From: Acidobacteria bacterium Ga0077553
GTDB lineage: Bacteria > Acidobacteriota > Terriglobia > Bryobacterales > Bryobacteraceae
Length of the DNA: 50,487 nt
Direction of reading: 5' to 3'
NCBI GenBank assembly: GCA_001464575.1
Contig: LNFE01000187.1
Location: 1 to 50,487 of the forward strand
Shown here: one piece after another, positions 33,683-40,959 of the stretch
How the letters are laid out: each line of letters opens with the position of its first letter
How positions within the stretch are numbered: the first letter of the stretch is position 1
Notes under the pieces: model-generated
The model's input: the letters and a program-made list of their open reading frames with translations, nothing else
Told to the model about the DNA's origin: nothing
Database searches by the model: none
Position numbers and translations under genes: made by a program

Positions 33683-34976
33683 GCGGCACGGCCTCCTTGG
33701 CGCCAAGACGGGAATTAACCTCGACTTTGCAGGGAATATGCAAGTAGCCGTAGATCTCGCCTTCGCCGTGGCCCATCTGCAGGGTCAAAGCGTTGTCGAT
33801 CCAGTCACACATCTTGTAATGAGATAAGTTGCCGTCTGCGATGGCGGGCGAGAAGGAGAACGACGCGGGATAGAGCTCCGGCAGGGTGAGATGGAAATCG
33901 ACCGTCACCGTGTCACCAGGCCAGAGTTCGGCCAGTTGATGACCCTCTCGAAGCGTGTTCGTGCCGGCGAAATCGACGCCGAGGTGGTTGCGCATCATGA
34001 AGCCGATGTTGGGATTCATCACCGCTTCCTTAGCGCGAGCACTGATGCGGATGACCACCGGCTTGCCCGGCTCCATTAGGTGGAGCTTGTTGCCGAGGTC
34101 ATTAAGCACGGCGATGCCGACGATTTCGGCGCGGCCGTCGCCGTAGCGATGGTCGATATTTGGAATGGAGTCAATGACTTGCGGAGCAATGTTGGCGGCG
34201 GCAGGCTGTTCTTGGGCGCGGGGGCCGAGTTCGAGGAAGCGCGAATCTTTCTCCACCATGTAGGCGAGGTACTGCGAAACAACGTTTTCGGTTTCGCCGA
34301 TGGCCCGGATGGTTCCGTTGTCGAGCCACATAGTACGGTCACCGATCGCTTTAACGTCGCCAATGGCGTGCGACACGAAGAGAATGGTGACTCCCTTCTG
34401 GCGTAGTTCGTGGACTTTCCGCATGCAGCGCTGGCGGAAGTAGATGTCCCCGACGGCGAGGGCCTCGTCGACGAGGAGAATGTCGGGGTCGACGTGGATG
34501 GCGACGGAGAAGGCCAGGCGGACAGCCATGCCGCTGGAATAGGTCTTAACCGGCTGGTTGATGAAATCGCCGATCTCGGCGAAGGCTTCGATCTCTGCGT
34601 AGCGGGCGTCGATTTGGGCCGTGGTCAAGCCGAGGATAGCGGCGTTGAGATACACGTTTTCTTTCCCGGAAAATTCCGGGTTGAAGCCGGAGCCGAGCTC
34701 GAGGAGCGCGGAGACGCGGCCTTCGACGGCGGCTTTGCCGGAGCTCGGCTGGAGAATGCCCGCGATGATCTGGAGCAGAGTGGACTTGCCGGAGCCGTTT
34801 TCGCCGATGACGCAGAAGGTTTCGCCGCGTTTGACGGTGAACGAGACGTCGCGGAGCGCCCAAAAATCGCGATGGAAGGAGACACGGTTGAAAGTCGCCA
34901 GCTCCTTTAATCGTTGGCCGGGCGTTTCGTAGATGGGGTAACTCTTCGAAACCCCTTGAAAATCAATGACGTTCAT
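33672..34976 (-). CDS. wzt: Wzt-type ATPase of an O-antigen/teichoic-type ABC exporter
   Basis: A 434-aa protein. The ABC domain has Walker A GENGSGKST at 58-66, the signature YSSGMAVRLAFSV and Walker B ILLVDEALAVGD. The C-terminal 180 residues form a Wzt_C-like beta-sandwich (YGDGRAEIVGIAVL, PVVIRISARA, LPELYPASFSFSPAIADG) that reads the polysaccharide's capped end in known systems. The adjoining methyltransferase would supply such a cap. The partner permease Wzm is normally next door but is absent: upstream is a tRNA and parB. ATG start with no strong Shine-Dalgarno. Confidence 0.9.
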   Translation of the reverse strand: MNVIDFQGVSKSYPIYETPGQRLKELATFNRVSFHRDFWALRDVSFTVKRGETFCVIGENGSGKSTLLQIIAGILQPSSGKAAVEGRVSALLELGSGFNPEFSGKENVYLNAAILGLTTAQIDARYAEIEAFAEIGDFINQPVKTYSSGMAVRLAFSVAIHVDPDILLVDEALAVGDIYFRQRCMRKVHELRQKGVTILFVSHAIGDVKAIGDRTMWLDNGTIRAIGETENVVSQYLAYMVEKDSRFLELGPRAQEQPAAANIAPQVIDSIPNIDHRYGDGRAEIVGIAVLNDLGNKLHLMEPGKPVVIRISARAKEAVMNPNIGFMMRNHLGVDFAGTNTLREGHQLAELWPGDTVTVDFHLTLPELYPASFSFSPAIADGNLSHYKMCDWIDNALTLQMGHGEGEIYGYLHIPCKVEVNSRLGAKEAVPHER

Positions 34977-35010
34977 GAGTTGCTATATAGCATTCTGGCG
35001 AGGCGGTCTA

Positions 35011-35039
35011 TTGACATTGGACGGTTGGTTTCCTACCCT
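35011..35039 (+). promoter_or_regulatory. Sigma-70-type promoter of the tRNA(CAU) gene
   Basis: A perfect -35 hexamer TTGACA (35011-35016), an ideal 17-nt spacer and TACCCT (35034-35039) as -10. Transcription would start near 35046, a few bases before the mature tRNA 5' end at 35050. Orientation and spacing match a housekeeping tRNA promoter. Confidence 0.7.
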
Positions 35040-35049
35040 AGAAAGGAAT

Positions 35050-35126
35050 GCCGCTGTAGCTCAGGTGGTTAGAGCGACGGTCTCATAATCCGTAGGTCGT
35101 AGGTTCGAGTCCTACCGGCGGCACCA
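35050..35126 (+). tRNA. tRNA with CAU anticodon (elongator Met, possibly Ile2)
   Basis: A 77-nt cloverleaf with encoded CCA. The acceptor GCCGCTG pairs with CGGCGGC (one G-U), the T arm contains GGTTCGAGTCC, and the anticodon loop CTCATAA gives CAU. The anticodon stem ACGGT/TCCGT has a T-T at its loop end. It lacks the features of initiator tRNA, so elongator Met is the first choice. A lysidine-modified tRNA-Ile reading AUA also has CAU in the gene, and I cannot exclude it by eye. Confidence 0.92.
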
Positions 35127-35142
35127 CTCCCTCCTTTTTCCC

Positions 35143-36057
35143 TCAGTCGAAGCTTTCCCCCGTTATCACTGCGTAGATCCGGTCCAGGTCGTCCTGCGAA
35201 TAGTAGTCGATTTCAATCTTCCCTTTTCCTGGGGCCTTTTCCACGATTCGTACCCGGGTGCCCAGTGCGGCCTCCAATTCGCCGATTGCGGCCTTGACAT
35301 TGGGGTCGACCGGTTCTGGCTCATCGGCTTTCTTGACCTCCCGAGCCTTGGTCATGTTGTGGACCATCTGCTCGACCTGCCGCACCGATAGGCCCTGGGC
35401 GGCGGCCTTTTCGGCGACTTCCCGTTGCAGCTCTTCCGTAGGCAATCCGAGGATGGCCCGCGCGTGACCCATCGACAGCCGTTTTTCGGCTAGCAGTAGT
35501 TGTACGTCGCCGGGCAGCCGGAGCAGCCGCAGCATGTTCGTAATGGTAGTGCGGTCCTTTCCGGTGCGCTTGCCGATCTCTTCATGGCTGAGCCCGAGGT
35601 CGTTCGAGAGCTTTTCGAACGCGACGGCGACTTCAATCGGGTTGAGGTCCTCGCGCTGAATGTTCTCGATCAGGGCGACTTCGAGCAGCCGGTCGTCATG
35701 AATGTTGGCGATGACGATGGGTACTTCTTTCAGACCTGCTAGCCGGGAAGCCCGCCAGCGGCGTTCGCCAGCAATTAGATGATACTTGTCGCCGATCTTG
35801 CGGACGATCAGCGGCTGGATGATCCCATTGGCCTGGATCGACGCAGCCAACTCCTGCAACCGGGCCGGATCGAAGACCGTGCGCGGTTGGTTGGGATTCG
35901 GCTCGATCTGATCGATCGGGAGTTTGTTGACGACCGGAGGCTCCACCGCGGCCACGGGCACCGGTGCCGTCACCTGGGCGGCTGCGCGGCTGGGGAGTAG
36001 AGAGGAAAGCCCCTTACCCAGCGCTTTGCGTGAGCTGTTGTCTGGCGCGTTGGTCAT
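35143..36057 (-). CDS. parB: Chromosome partitioning protein ParB
   Basis: A 304-aa parS-binding CTPase. The N-terminus [11 protein letters not shown] is typical. The segments [39 protein letters not shown] and [17 protein letters not shown] form the ParB/Srx CTP-binding domain. The central HTH is [26 protein letters not shown]. The C-terminus is the dimerisation part. ATG at 36057 lies 44 nt inside the end of parA, so the genes are translationally coupled. Two parS-like sites lie just upstream of parA. Confidence 0.95.
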   Translation of the reverse strand: MTNAPDNSSRKALGKGLSSLLPSRAAAQVTAPVPVAAVEPPVVNKLPIDQIEPNPNQPRTVFDPARLQELAASIQANGIIQPLIVRKIGDKYHLIAGERRWRASRLAGLKEVPIVIANIHDDRLLEVALIENIQREDLNPIEVAVAFEKLSNDLGLSHEEIGKRTGKDRTTITNMLRLLRLPGDVQLLLAEKRLSMGHARAILGLPTEELQREVAEKAAAQGLSVRQVEQMVHNMTKAREVKKADEPEPVDPNVKAAIGELEAALGTRVRIVEKAPGKGKIEIDYYSQDDLDRIYAVITGESFD

Positions 36058-36814
36058 TGGCCAGGATCTCCTTCGCGAGTTGGATATAGCATTCGGCGCC
36101 CTTGGAGCGAATGTCGTAGAGCAGGATGGGTTTGCCGTGGCTTGGGGCTTCGGCCAGGCGGACGCTGCGCGGAATGACGGTCTTGAAGACTTCGTCCTGG
36201 AAGAACTCTTTGATATCCTGGGCCACCTGCCGGGTGAGGTTGGTCCGGTCGTCGTACATCGTGAGCAGAATACCTTCCGTCCGCAGATTGTGGGCGAAGG
36301 ATTCTTTGATACCCTCCACGGTATCCATCAACTGCGAAATGCCTTCGAGGGCGAAGAATTCGCACTGGATGGGGACGAGGACCGAGTTGGCCGCGACCAG
36401 CGCATTCAATGTGAGCAGGTCGAGGGCCGGCGGGCAATCGATGAGGATGTAGTCGAAGCGGTCTTGTACCGGCTCTAGGGCGCTGCGGAGACACAGCTCC
36501 CGGTTCGGCCGATTGACCAACTCCAGGTTGATGCCCACCAGATTGCGGTCAGCCGGCAGTAGCTCCAAGCCCTCGCACTCGGTGGGCACAATAGCCTCCG
36601 CGGCTTGCTTGTCTCCCACGAGCACATGGTACAGCGTCACAAAGTTCTCTGGGTCCTTAGCGATACCAAGGCCGGTCGTCGAATTGCCCTGCGGATCGGC
36701 ATCCACGAGCAAAACCCTAAGCTCATTCGCGGCCAGAGACGCCGCAAGATTGATGGCGGTGGTCGTTTTCCCTACTCCGCCCTTCTGATTGGCTATCGCA
36801 ATCGTTTTTGCCAA
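36014..36814 (-). CDS. parA: Chromosome partitioning ATPase ParA/Soj
   Basis: A 266-aa deviant Walker-type ATPase that, with ParB, segregates the origin region. N-terminus [23 protein letters not shown] holds the deviant Walker A with its signature Lys. Other motifs are [17 protein letters not shown] and [15 protein letters not shown]. The TTG at 36814 is chosen: it gives the usual N-terminus and AGGAG lies 9 nt upstream. The longer frame upstream would run through the parS sites and lacks family similarity. It overlaps parB by 44 nt. Confidence 0.93.
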   Translation of the reverse strand: MAKTIAIANQKGGVGKTTTAINLAASLAANELRVLLVDADPQGNSTTGLGIAKDPENFVTLYHVLVGDKQAAEAIVPTECEGLELLPADRNLVGINLELVNRPNRELCLRSALEPVQDRFDYILIDCPPALDLLTLNALVAANSVLVPIQCEFFALEGISQLMDTVEGIKESFAHNLRTEGILLTMYDDRTNLTRQVAQDIKEFFQDEVFKTVIPRSVRLAEAPSHGKPILLYDIRSKGAECYIQLAKEILANDQRARQQLTQSAG

Positions 36815-36853
36815 TGATTCTGGCTCCTGGAGACATCCTAACACGCGTGGCAA

Positions 36854-36869
36854 CGTTCCACGTGAAACA
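36854..36869. promoter_or_regulatory. parS-like ParB binding site 1
   Basis: CGTTCCACGTGAAACA differs from the common bacterial parS consensus TGTTTCACGTGAAACA at two positions (first and fifth). The CACGTG core is intact. It lies between mnmG and parA, 40 nt upstream of the parA start. Confidence 0.8.
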
Positions 36870-36879
36870 ACCCCCTCCC

Positions 36880-36895
36880 TGTTCCACGTGGAACA
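36880..36895. promoter_or_regulatory. parS-like ParB binding site 2
   Basis: TGTTCCACGTGGAACA is a perfect 16-bp palindrome that differs from the consensus parS by one symmetric pair of changes. Its centre is 26 bp from that of site 1, about two and a half helical turns. It lies 20 nt downstream of the mnmG stop. Confidence 0.85.
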
Positions 36896-36914
36896 GTCTA
36901 GGAGAGCAAACAGA

Positions 36915-38777
36915 CTAGGAGAGGAAGATGTCCAGAACCGAGACCGCTGCCGGGGTGACACCAGGGATTCGGGAGGCTTGGCCCAAAGTAACCGGACGAA
37001 CCCGCTCGAACTTGTCCACCATCTCCCGGGAAAGGCCGGGGATCCGCCGGTAGTCCAGGGAACTAGGGATGGAGCGCGCTTCGGAGGACTGCATGCGGGC
37101 CACCTGGCGCTCTTCCTGCCGCAGATAGCCCGAATACTTCAGATGGGTCTCCACCGCGCCCAACAGGCCATGTTCCGGTTCCCCGACCTGCTCTTGAATC
37201 CACGAACGGATGGAGTGAATCGAGGCCTCTGGCCGCTTCAACCATGTCGAGAGGGGCGGATTCTCTGTTCCCGCTACCGTGATATGAGGGAATTGGCGAG
37301 CGGTCACCCGAGTCTGTTCCAAGAGCGGCAGTAATGCTGCAAATTGGGCCTGCTTGCGCTCGAAACGCGACCAGCGGGTATCATCCACCAATCCGACGCC
37401 CCGCCCAGTCGGGGTGAGACGCGAATCCGCATTATCAATTCGCAGATGGAGCCGGAACTCGGCGCGTGAGGTGAACATCCGGTAAGGCTCGTCCGCACCC
37501 TTGCTGATCAAATCATCGATCAGAATCCCGATGTACCCATCGGTTCGCCCAATGACAAACGGATCCAGGCCGCCACAACGACGTGCGGCGTTGATCCCGG
37601 CGATGACACCCTGAGCCGCCGCCTCCTCGTAGCCAGAGGTTCCGTTGATCTGTCCGGCGAGGAAGAGGCCTTGAATCTGCTTGCACTCCAGCCCATGGGT
37701 TAGCTCCCGGGCGTCGATCGCATCATATTCTATGGCGTACCCGGGCCGGATCATCTCGGCATCCTCCAAACCAGGCACGGAAGCCAACATCGCCACCTGC
37801 ACGTCAACCGGCATGGAGGTCGACATCCCGTTGACGTACACCTCATTGGTATCTAGCCCTTCCGGCTCCAAAAACAGCTGATGACGCTCCCGATCAGGGA
37901 ATTTCACCACTTTGTCCTCGATCGAAGGGCAATACCGGGGGCCAATCCCTTCAATCACCCCGGAGTAGAGCGGCGACCGAGAAATGTTCTCCCGAAGAAC
38001 AGCGTGGGTCGCGGCGGAGGTGTAAGCGATGTAGCAGCGAATCTGCTCCCGCTCAATCTTGCCCGAAAGGAAGGAAAACGGCGTGGGCTCAGCGTCGCCA
38101 TCCTGTGGTTCGAACCGCGACCAATCGAGACTCCGCCCATCCAACCGAGGCGGCGTGCCGGTTTTCAAGCGCGTCCAGCCTAAACCCAGGTTCCGCAACT
38201 GATGACCCAGCAGATTCGATGGAGCCTCGCCGTTCCGGCCGCAGTCCGTCTTCGATTCGCCCACGTGAGCCAACCCATTCAAAAAGGTCCCCGTGGTGAC
38301 CACCACGGATTCGCTCAACGCGGTCCGGCCATCGCGCAATCGAACCCCTCGTACGCGCCGGGAAGCCCCATCCGCCTCTATCACCAGCTCAGCGACCTCC
38401 GCTTGCACCAGCCGCAGGTTCGGCTCCTGTTCAAGCAGTTCCCGCATTTTGATCCGATATTGCTTCTTGTCACACTGCGCCCGCGGCGACCAGACTGCCG
38501 GGCCACGGCTTGTATTCAGCAAACGAAACTGTATGCCGACGGCGTCCGCTACTTGGCCCATCACCCCGCCCAGCGCGTCAATTTCCCGGACCAGATGACC
38601 CTTGGCAATCCCGCCCACCGCCGGATTACAGGAAAGCTGGGCGATCAGGTCGATATTCATCGCGATCATCGCCGTACGCAGGCCCAGCCGGGCACTCGCA
38701 CGCGCCGCTTCGCAACCGGCGTGGCCTGCGCCAATCACAATCACGTCATAATTCAACGGTTTCAAAACAACAGCCAT
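36915..38777 (-). CDS. mnmG: tRNA uridine-5-carboxymethylaminomethyl modification enzyme MnmG (GidA)
   Basis: A 620-aa FAD protein that, with MnmE, modifies U34 of several tRNAs. The N-terminus [17 protein letters not shown] is the family's dinucleotide-binding motif. Other landmarks are [24 protein letters not shown], the [10 protein letters not shown] loop, the YCPSIEDKV segment and [16 protein letters not shown]. The C-terminal [14 protein letters not shown] is typical. ATG at 38777 gives the standard 620-residue length; a longer in-frame upstream stretch has low-complexity sequence and no homology. In many bacteria rsmG sits between mnmG and parA. Here it is absent and the gap holds the parS sites. 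Divergent from purD with 46 nt between starts. Confidence 0.95.
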   Translation of the reverse strand: MAVVLKPLNYDVIVIGAGHAGCEAARASARLGLRTAMIAMNIDLIAQLSCNPAVGGIAKGHLVREIDALGGVMGQVADAVGIQFRLLNTSRGPAVWSPRAQCDKKQYRIKMRELLEQEPNLRLVQAEVAELVIEADGASRRVRGVRLRDGRTALSESVVVTTGTFLNGLAHVGESKTDCGRNGEAPSNLLGHQLRNLGLGWTRLKTGTPPRLDGRSLDWSRFEPQDGDAEPTPFSFLSGKIEREQIRCYIAYTSAATHAVLRENISRSPLYSGVIEGIGPRYCPSIEDKVVKFPDRERHQLFLEPEGLDTNEVYVNGMSTSMPVDVQVAMLASVPGLEDAEMIRPGYAIEYDAIDARELTHGLECKQIQGLFLAGQINGTSGYEEAAAQGVIAGINAARRCGGLDPFVIGRTDGYIGILIDDLISKGADEPYRMFTSRAEFRLHLRIDNADSRLTPTGRGVGLVDDTRWSRFERKQAQFAALLPLLEQTRVTARQFPHITVAGTENPPLSTWLKRPEASIHSIRSWIQEQVGEPEHGLLGAVETHLKYSGYLRQEERQVARMQSSEARSIPSSLDYRRIPGLSREMVDKFERVRPVTLGQASRIPGVTPAAVSVLDIFLS

Positions 38778-38823
38778 AGGGGGAGGTCTCGCCTGTTCTA
38801 TTCTAACGTGAGGAGTATTTGCC

Positions 38824-40095
38824 TTGAAGATCCTCGTCATTGGCGGCGGTGGCCGCGAACACGCCCTCGCCTGGAAGCTCGCGCAAAGTCCATTCGTCAC
38901 CCGCGTCATTGCAACCCCGGGCAATCCGGGCATTGCCGAAGTCGCTCTTTGCGTACCCACCGCCGGCAACACCCCGGCGGACTACCTCGCTGTCGCGGAA
39001 CAGCAAAGTGTCGATCTCACCGTGGTCGGGCCGGAAGGACCCCTCACCGCCGGCGTCGTGGATGCGTTCCAGGCCGCCGGGCGGAAGATCTTCGGACCGA
39101 CGGCCGCCGCCGCGCAGCTTGAGGGCTCCAAGGTATTCGCGAAAGACTTCTTCGCGCGACACGGGATTCCCACAGCCCGCTACGCCACCGCAACCACCCT
39201 GGCCGAGGCGACCCAAGCCATCGAATCGTTTGATGCCCCTTTCGTTTTGAAAGCGGACGGACTAGCGGCCGGGAAAGGCGTGCTGATTGTCCCCACCAAA
39301 GAGGAGGCCGCCGCCGCCGCCGCGCAACTCCTTGATGGCTCGCTCGTCGGCGATGCGGGCGCCCGGCTCGTCATCGAAGAGTTCCTCGTCGGCGAGGAAG
39401 TGTCCTATATCGCCATCACCGACGGCACCACCATCCTGCCCCTCAAACCTGCTCAAGACCACAAGGCGATCTTCGACGGCGACCAGGGACCGAACACTGG
39501 GGGGATGGGCGCCTACGTGGATGACCGCATCCTCTCCCCGGCCCAGCACCAGCAAATTATGGCGGAGATCCTCCGCCCCACCGTCGACGGGATGAAAGCC
39601 GAGGGCAATCCGTTCGTCGGCTTCCTGTACGCCGGTCTCATGATGACCGCCAGCGGGCCGAAGATCCTCGAGTACAACGTCCGCATGGGCGATCCGGAAA
39701 CGCAGCCTCTGATGATGGCCCTTCGCTCCGACCTCGCCGACTTGCTCGATCGGGCTGCCGAAGGCAGACTTGCAGGCACCACGCTGCAGTGGAGCACAGA
39801 TCCGACTCTCTGCGTCATCCTGGCCGCCGCCGGCTACCCCGGACCGGCGCGCACCGGAGATCCCATCACCGGTATCCGCCAAGCCGAGGCGGCCCGCGCC
39901 AAGGTATTTCAGGCCGGCACCAAACTCATCGACGGCCAACTCGTCACCGCTGGCGGGCGCGTCCTCGCCGTAACCGCCGCGGGACCCACCCTCCCGGCAG
40001 CCATCGAAAATGCCTACGCCGCGGCCGCCCACGTGCATTTCGACGGCGCGCAGCATCGCAAAGATATTGGGCACAAAGGACTAAAGCGCTGGTAG
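38824..40095 (+). CDS. purD: Phosphoribosylamine-glycine ligase
   Basis: A 423-aa cytosolic ATP-grasp enzyme of purine synthesis. It joins glycine to phosphoribosylamine to form GAR. The N-terminus [19 protein letters not shown], the [15 protein letters not shown] segment, the [20 protein letters not shown] motif and [14 protein letters not shown] are diagnostic. It starts at TTG (38824) with AGGAG 8 nt upstream, and no ATG fits the conserved N-terminus. Normal length and complete. tRNA-Arg follows 15 nt after the stop. Confidence 0.95.
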   Translation: MKILVIGGGGREHALAWKLAQSPFVTRVIATPGNPGIAEVALCVPTAGNTPADYLAVAEQQSVDLTVVGPEGPLTAGVVDAFQAAGRKIFGPTAAAAQLEGSKVFAKDFFARHGIPTARYATATTLAEATQAIESFDAPFVLKADGLAAGKGVLIVPTKEEAAAAAAQLLDGSLVGDAGARLVIEEFLVGEEVSYIAITDGTTILPLKPAQDHKAIFDGDQGPNTGGMGAYVDDRILSPAQHQQIMAEILRPTVDGMKAEGNPFVGFLYAGLMMTASGPKILEYNVRMGDPETQPLMMALRSDLADLLDRAAEGRLAGTTLQWSTDPTLCVILAAAGYPGPARTGDPITGIRQAEAARAKVFQAGTKLIDGQLVTAGGRVLAVTAAGPTLPAAIENAYAAAAHVHFDGAQHRKDIGHKGLKRW

Positions 40096-40110
40096 AATCG
40101 AAAGCAAGGC

Positions 40111-40187
40111 GGGGACGTAGCTCAGTTGGATAGAGCGGCCGCCTCCTAAGCGGCAGGCCGGCAGTTCGAATCTGCCCGTTCCCACCA
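40111..40187 (+). tRNA. tRNA-Arg (CCU anticodon)
   Basis: A 77-nt cloverleaf with encoded CCA. The acceptor GGGGACG pairs with CGTTCCC, including one G-T. The anticodon stem GCCGC/GCGGC is perfect and the loop CTCCTAA gives CCU, which reads the rare Arg codon AGG. The T arm contains CAGTTCGAATCTG. No separate promoter was found in the 15 nt after purD, so it may be processed from the purD transcript. Confidence 0.95.
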
Positions 40188-40236
40188 CTTCTTGTTGTAG
40201 TTGTCACGATCGAGACACCCACGGACACATACCGCA

Positions 40237-40824
40237 GTGGCCACACCCAACAATAACGAAGTAACTCAACTGCTCGCCAACCTCCGGAGTGGCGAAAACC
40301 AAGCCCACGATCAGCTTTTTCCGATTGTTTACAACGAGTTACGGAAGATTGCGGCGAACTACATGCGTCGGGAACGGAACGACCACACCCTGCAGGCAAC
40401 CGCCCTCGTCCACGAGGCGTACATGCAGTTGGTCGATCAAACCCGCGTGACCTGGCAGAGCCGGGCTCATTTCTTCGGGGTAGCGGCACAACTGATGCGC
40501 CGCATCCTCGTCGACCATGCCCGCACGCAGAACGCGCTCAAACGCGGCGGCGACGCCCAGAAGATCTCGCTCGACGACTCCGTCGGCTTGGCCGCCGGGC
40601 CGCCCGTCGCCTTCGATGAACTCGACGAGGCCCTGAACCGTCTTCACGAACTCGACCCCAACCAAGCCAAGATCATTGAACTCCGCTTCTTTGGCGGCCT
40701 GACCGTCGAAGAGGTCTCCGAAGTCATCGGCTCCTCAACGGCCACCATCGAACGGGAGTGGCGCATGGCCAAGGCCTGGCTTCACAACCAACTCACCGCG
40801 GCGCGGCCCACCGTAAAAAGTTGA
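40237..40824 (+). CDS. ECF-type sigma-70 factor of the TIGR02999 kind
   Basis: A 195-aa sigma factor. Region 2 contains ELRKIAANYMRRERNDHTLQATALVHEAYMQLVD and AHFFGVAAQLMRRILVDHAR, a pattern typical of the TIGR02999 family found in Acidobacteria and Planctomycetes. Region 4 has LDPNQAKIIELRFFGGLTVEEVSEVIGSSTATIEREWRMAKAWL, with the HTH. GTG at 40237 is preferred; TTG at 40201 would add a short basic extension. No anti-sigma gene with a zinc motif follows. The next gene is a Hanks kinase, the usual partner in these genomes, so control may be by phosphorylation. Target promoters are unknown. Confidence 0.9.
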   Translation: MATPNNNEVTQLLANLRSGENQAHDQLFPIVYNELRKIAANYMRRERNDHTLQATALVHEAYMQLVDQTRVTWQSRAHFFGVAAQLMRRILVDHARTQNALKRGGDAQKISLDDSVGLAAGPPVAFDELDEALNRLHELDPNQAKIIELRFFGGLTVEEVSEVIGSSTATIEREWRMAKAWLHNQLTAARPTVKS

Positions 40825-40827
40825 TGG

Positions 40828-40881
40828 AGTTGCGGCAACTTTTGCGCCTTACCAAGTAGGGGATTACCGAACCCCCTACTT
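40828..40881 (+). other. Two RNA hairpins between the sigma factor and kinase genes
   Basis: AGTTG-CGG-CAACT followed by TTT (40828-40843) could form a short stem just after the sigma factor stop. AAGTAGGGG (40854-40862) and CCCCTACTT (40873-40881) are perfect 9-bp complements with a 10-nt loop. The second lacks a T-run, so it is not a classic terminator. The pair may limit read-through or stabilise the upstream mRNA. Confidence 0.45.
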
Positions 40882-40959
40882 CGTCGGAGGTCGGACAACC
40901 GGGTGCTGATACCCATCGCACCCGGTTTCTCTATTTCCTGCTACCATTTCCCCAGACGC

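Noticed and set aside
34977..35010. GCTATATAGC upstream of wzt as its promoter
   Set aside because: TATATA looks like a -10, but no -35 lies at a proper distance and it is only about 8 nt from the ATG. Not strong enough to list.
35127..35142. CTCCTTTTTC after the tRNA as a rho-independent terminator
   Set aside because: There is a T-run but no separate GC-rich stem between it and the tRNA end, so I do not call it.
36815..36961. Longer ParA start
   Set aside because: It would translate the parS sites and has no similarity to ParA. The TTG at 36814 has a good Shine-Dalgarno and gives the normal N-terminus.
38778..38972. Longer MnmG start
   Set aside because: The extension runs into purD antisense sequence, while the ATG at 38777 gives the family's standard 620 residues.
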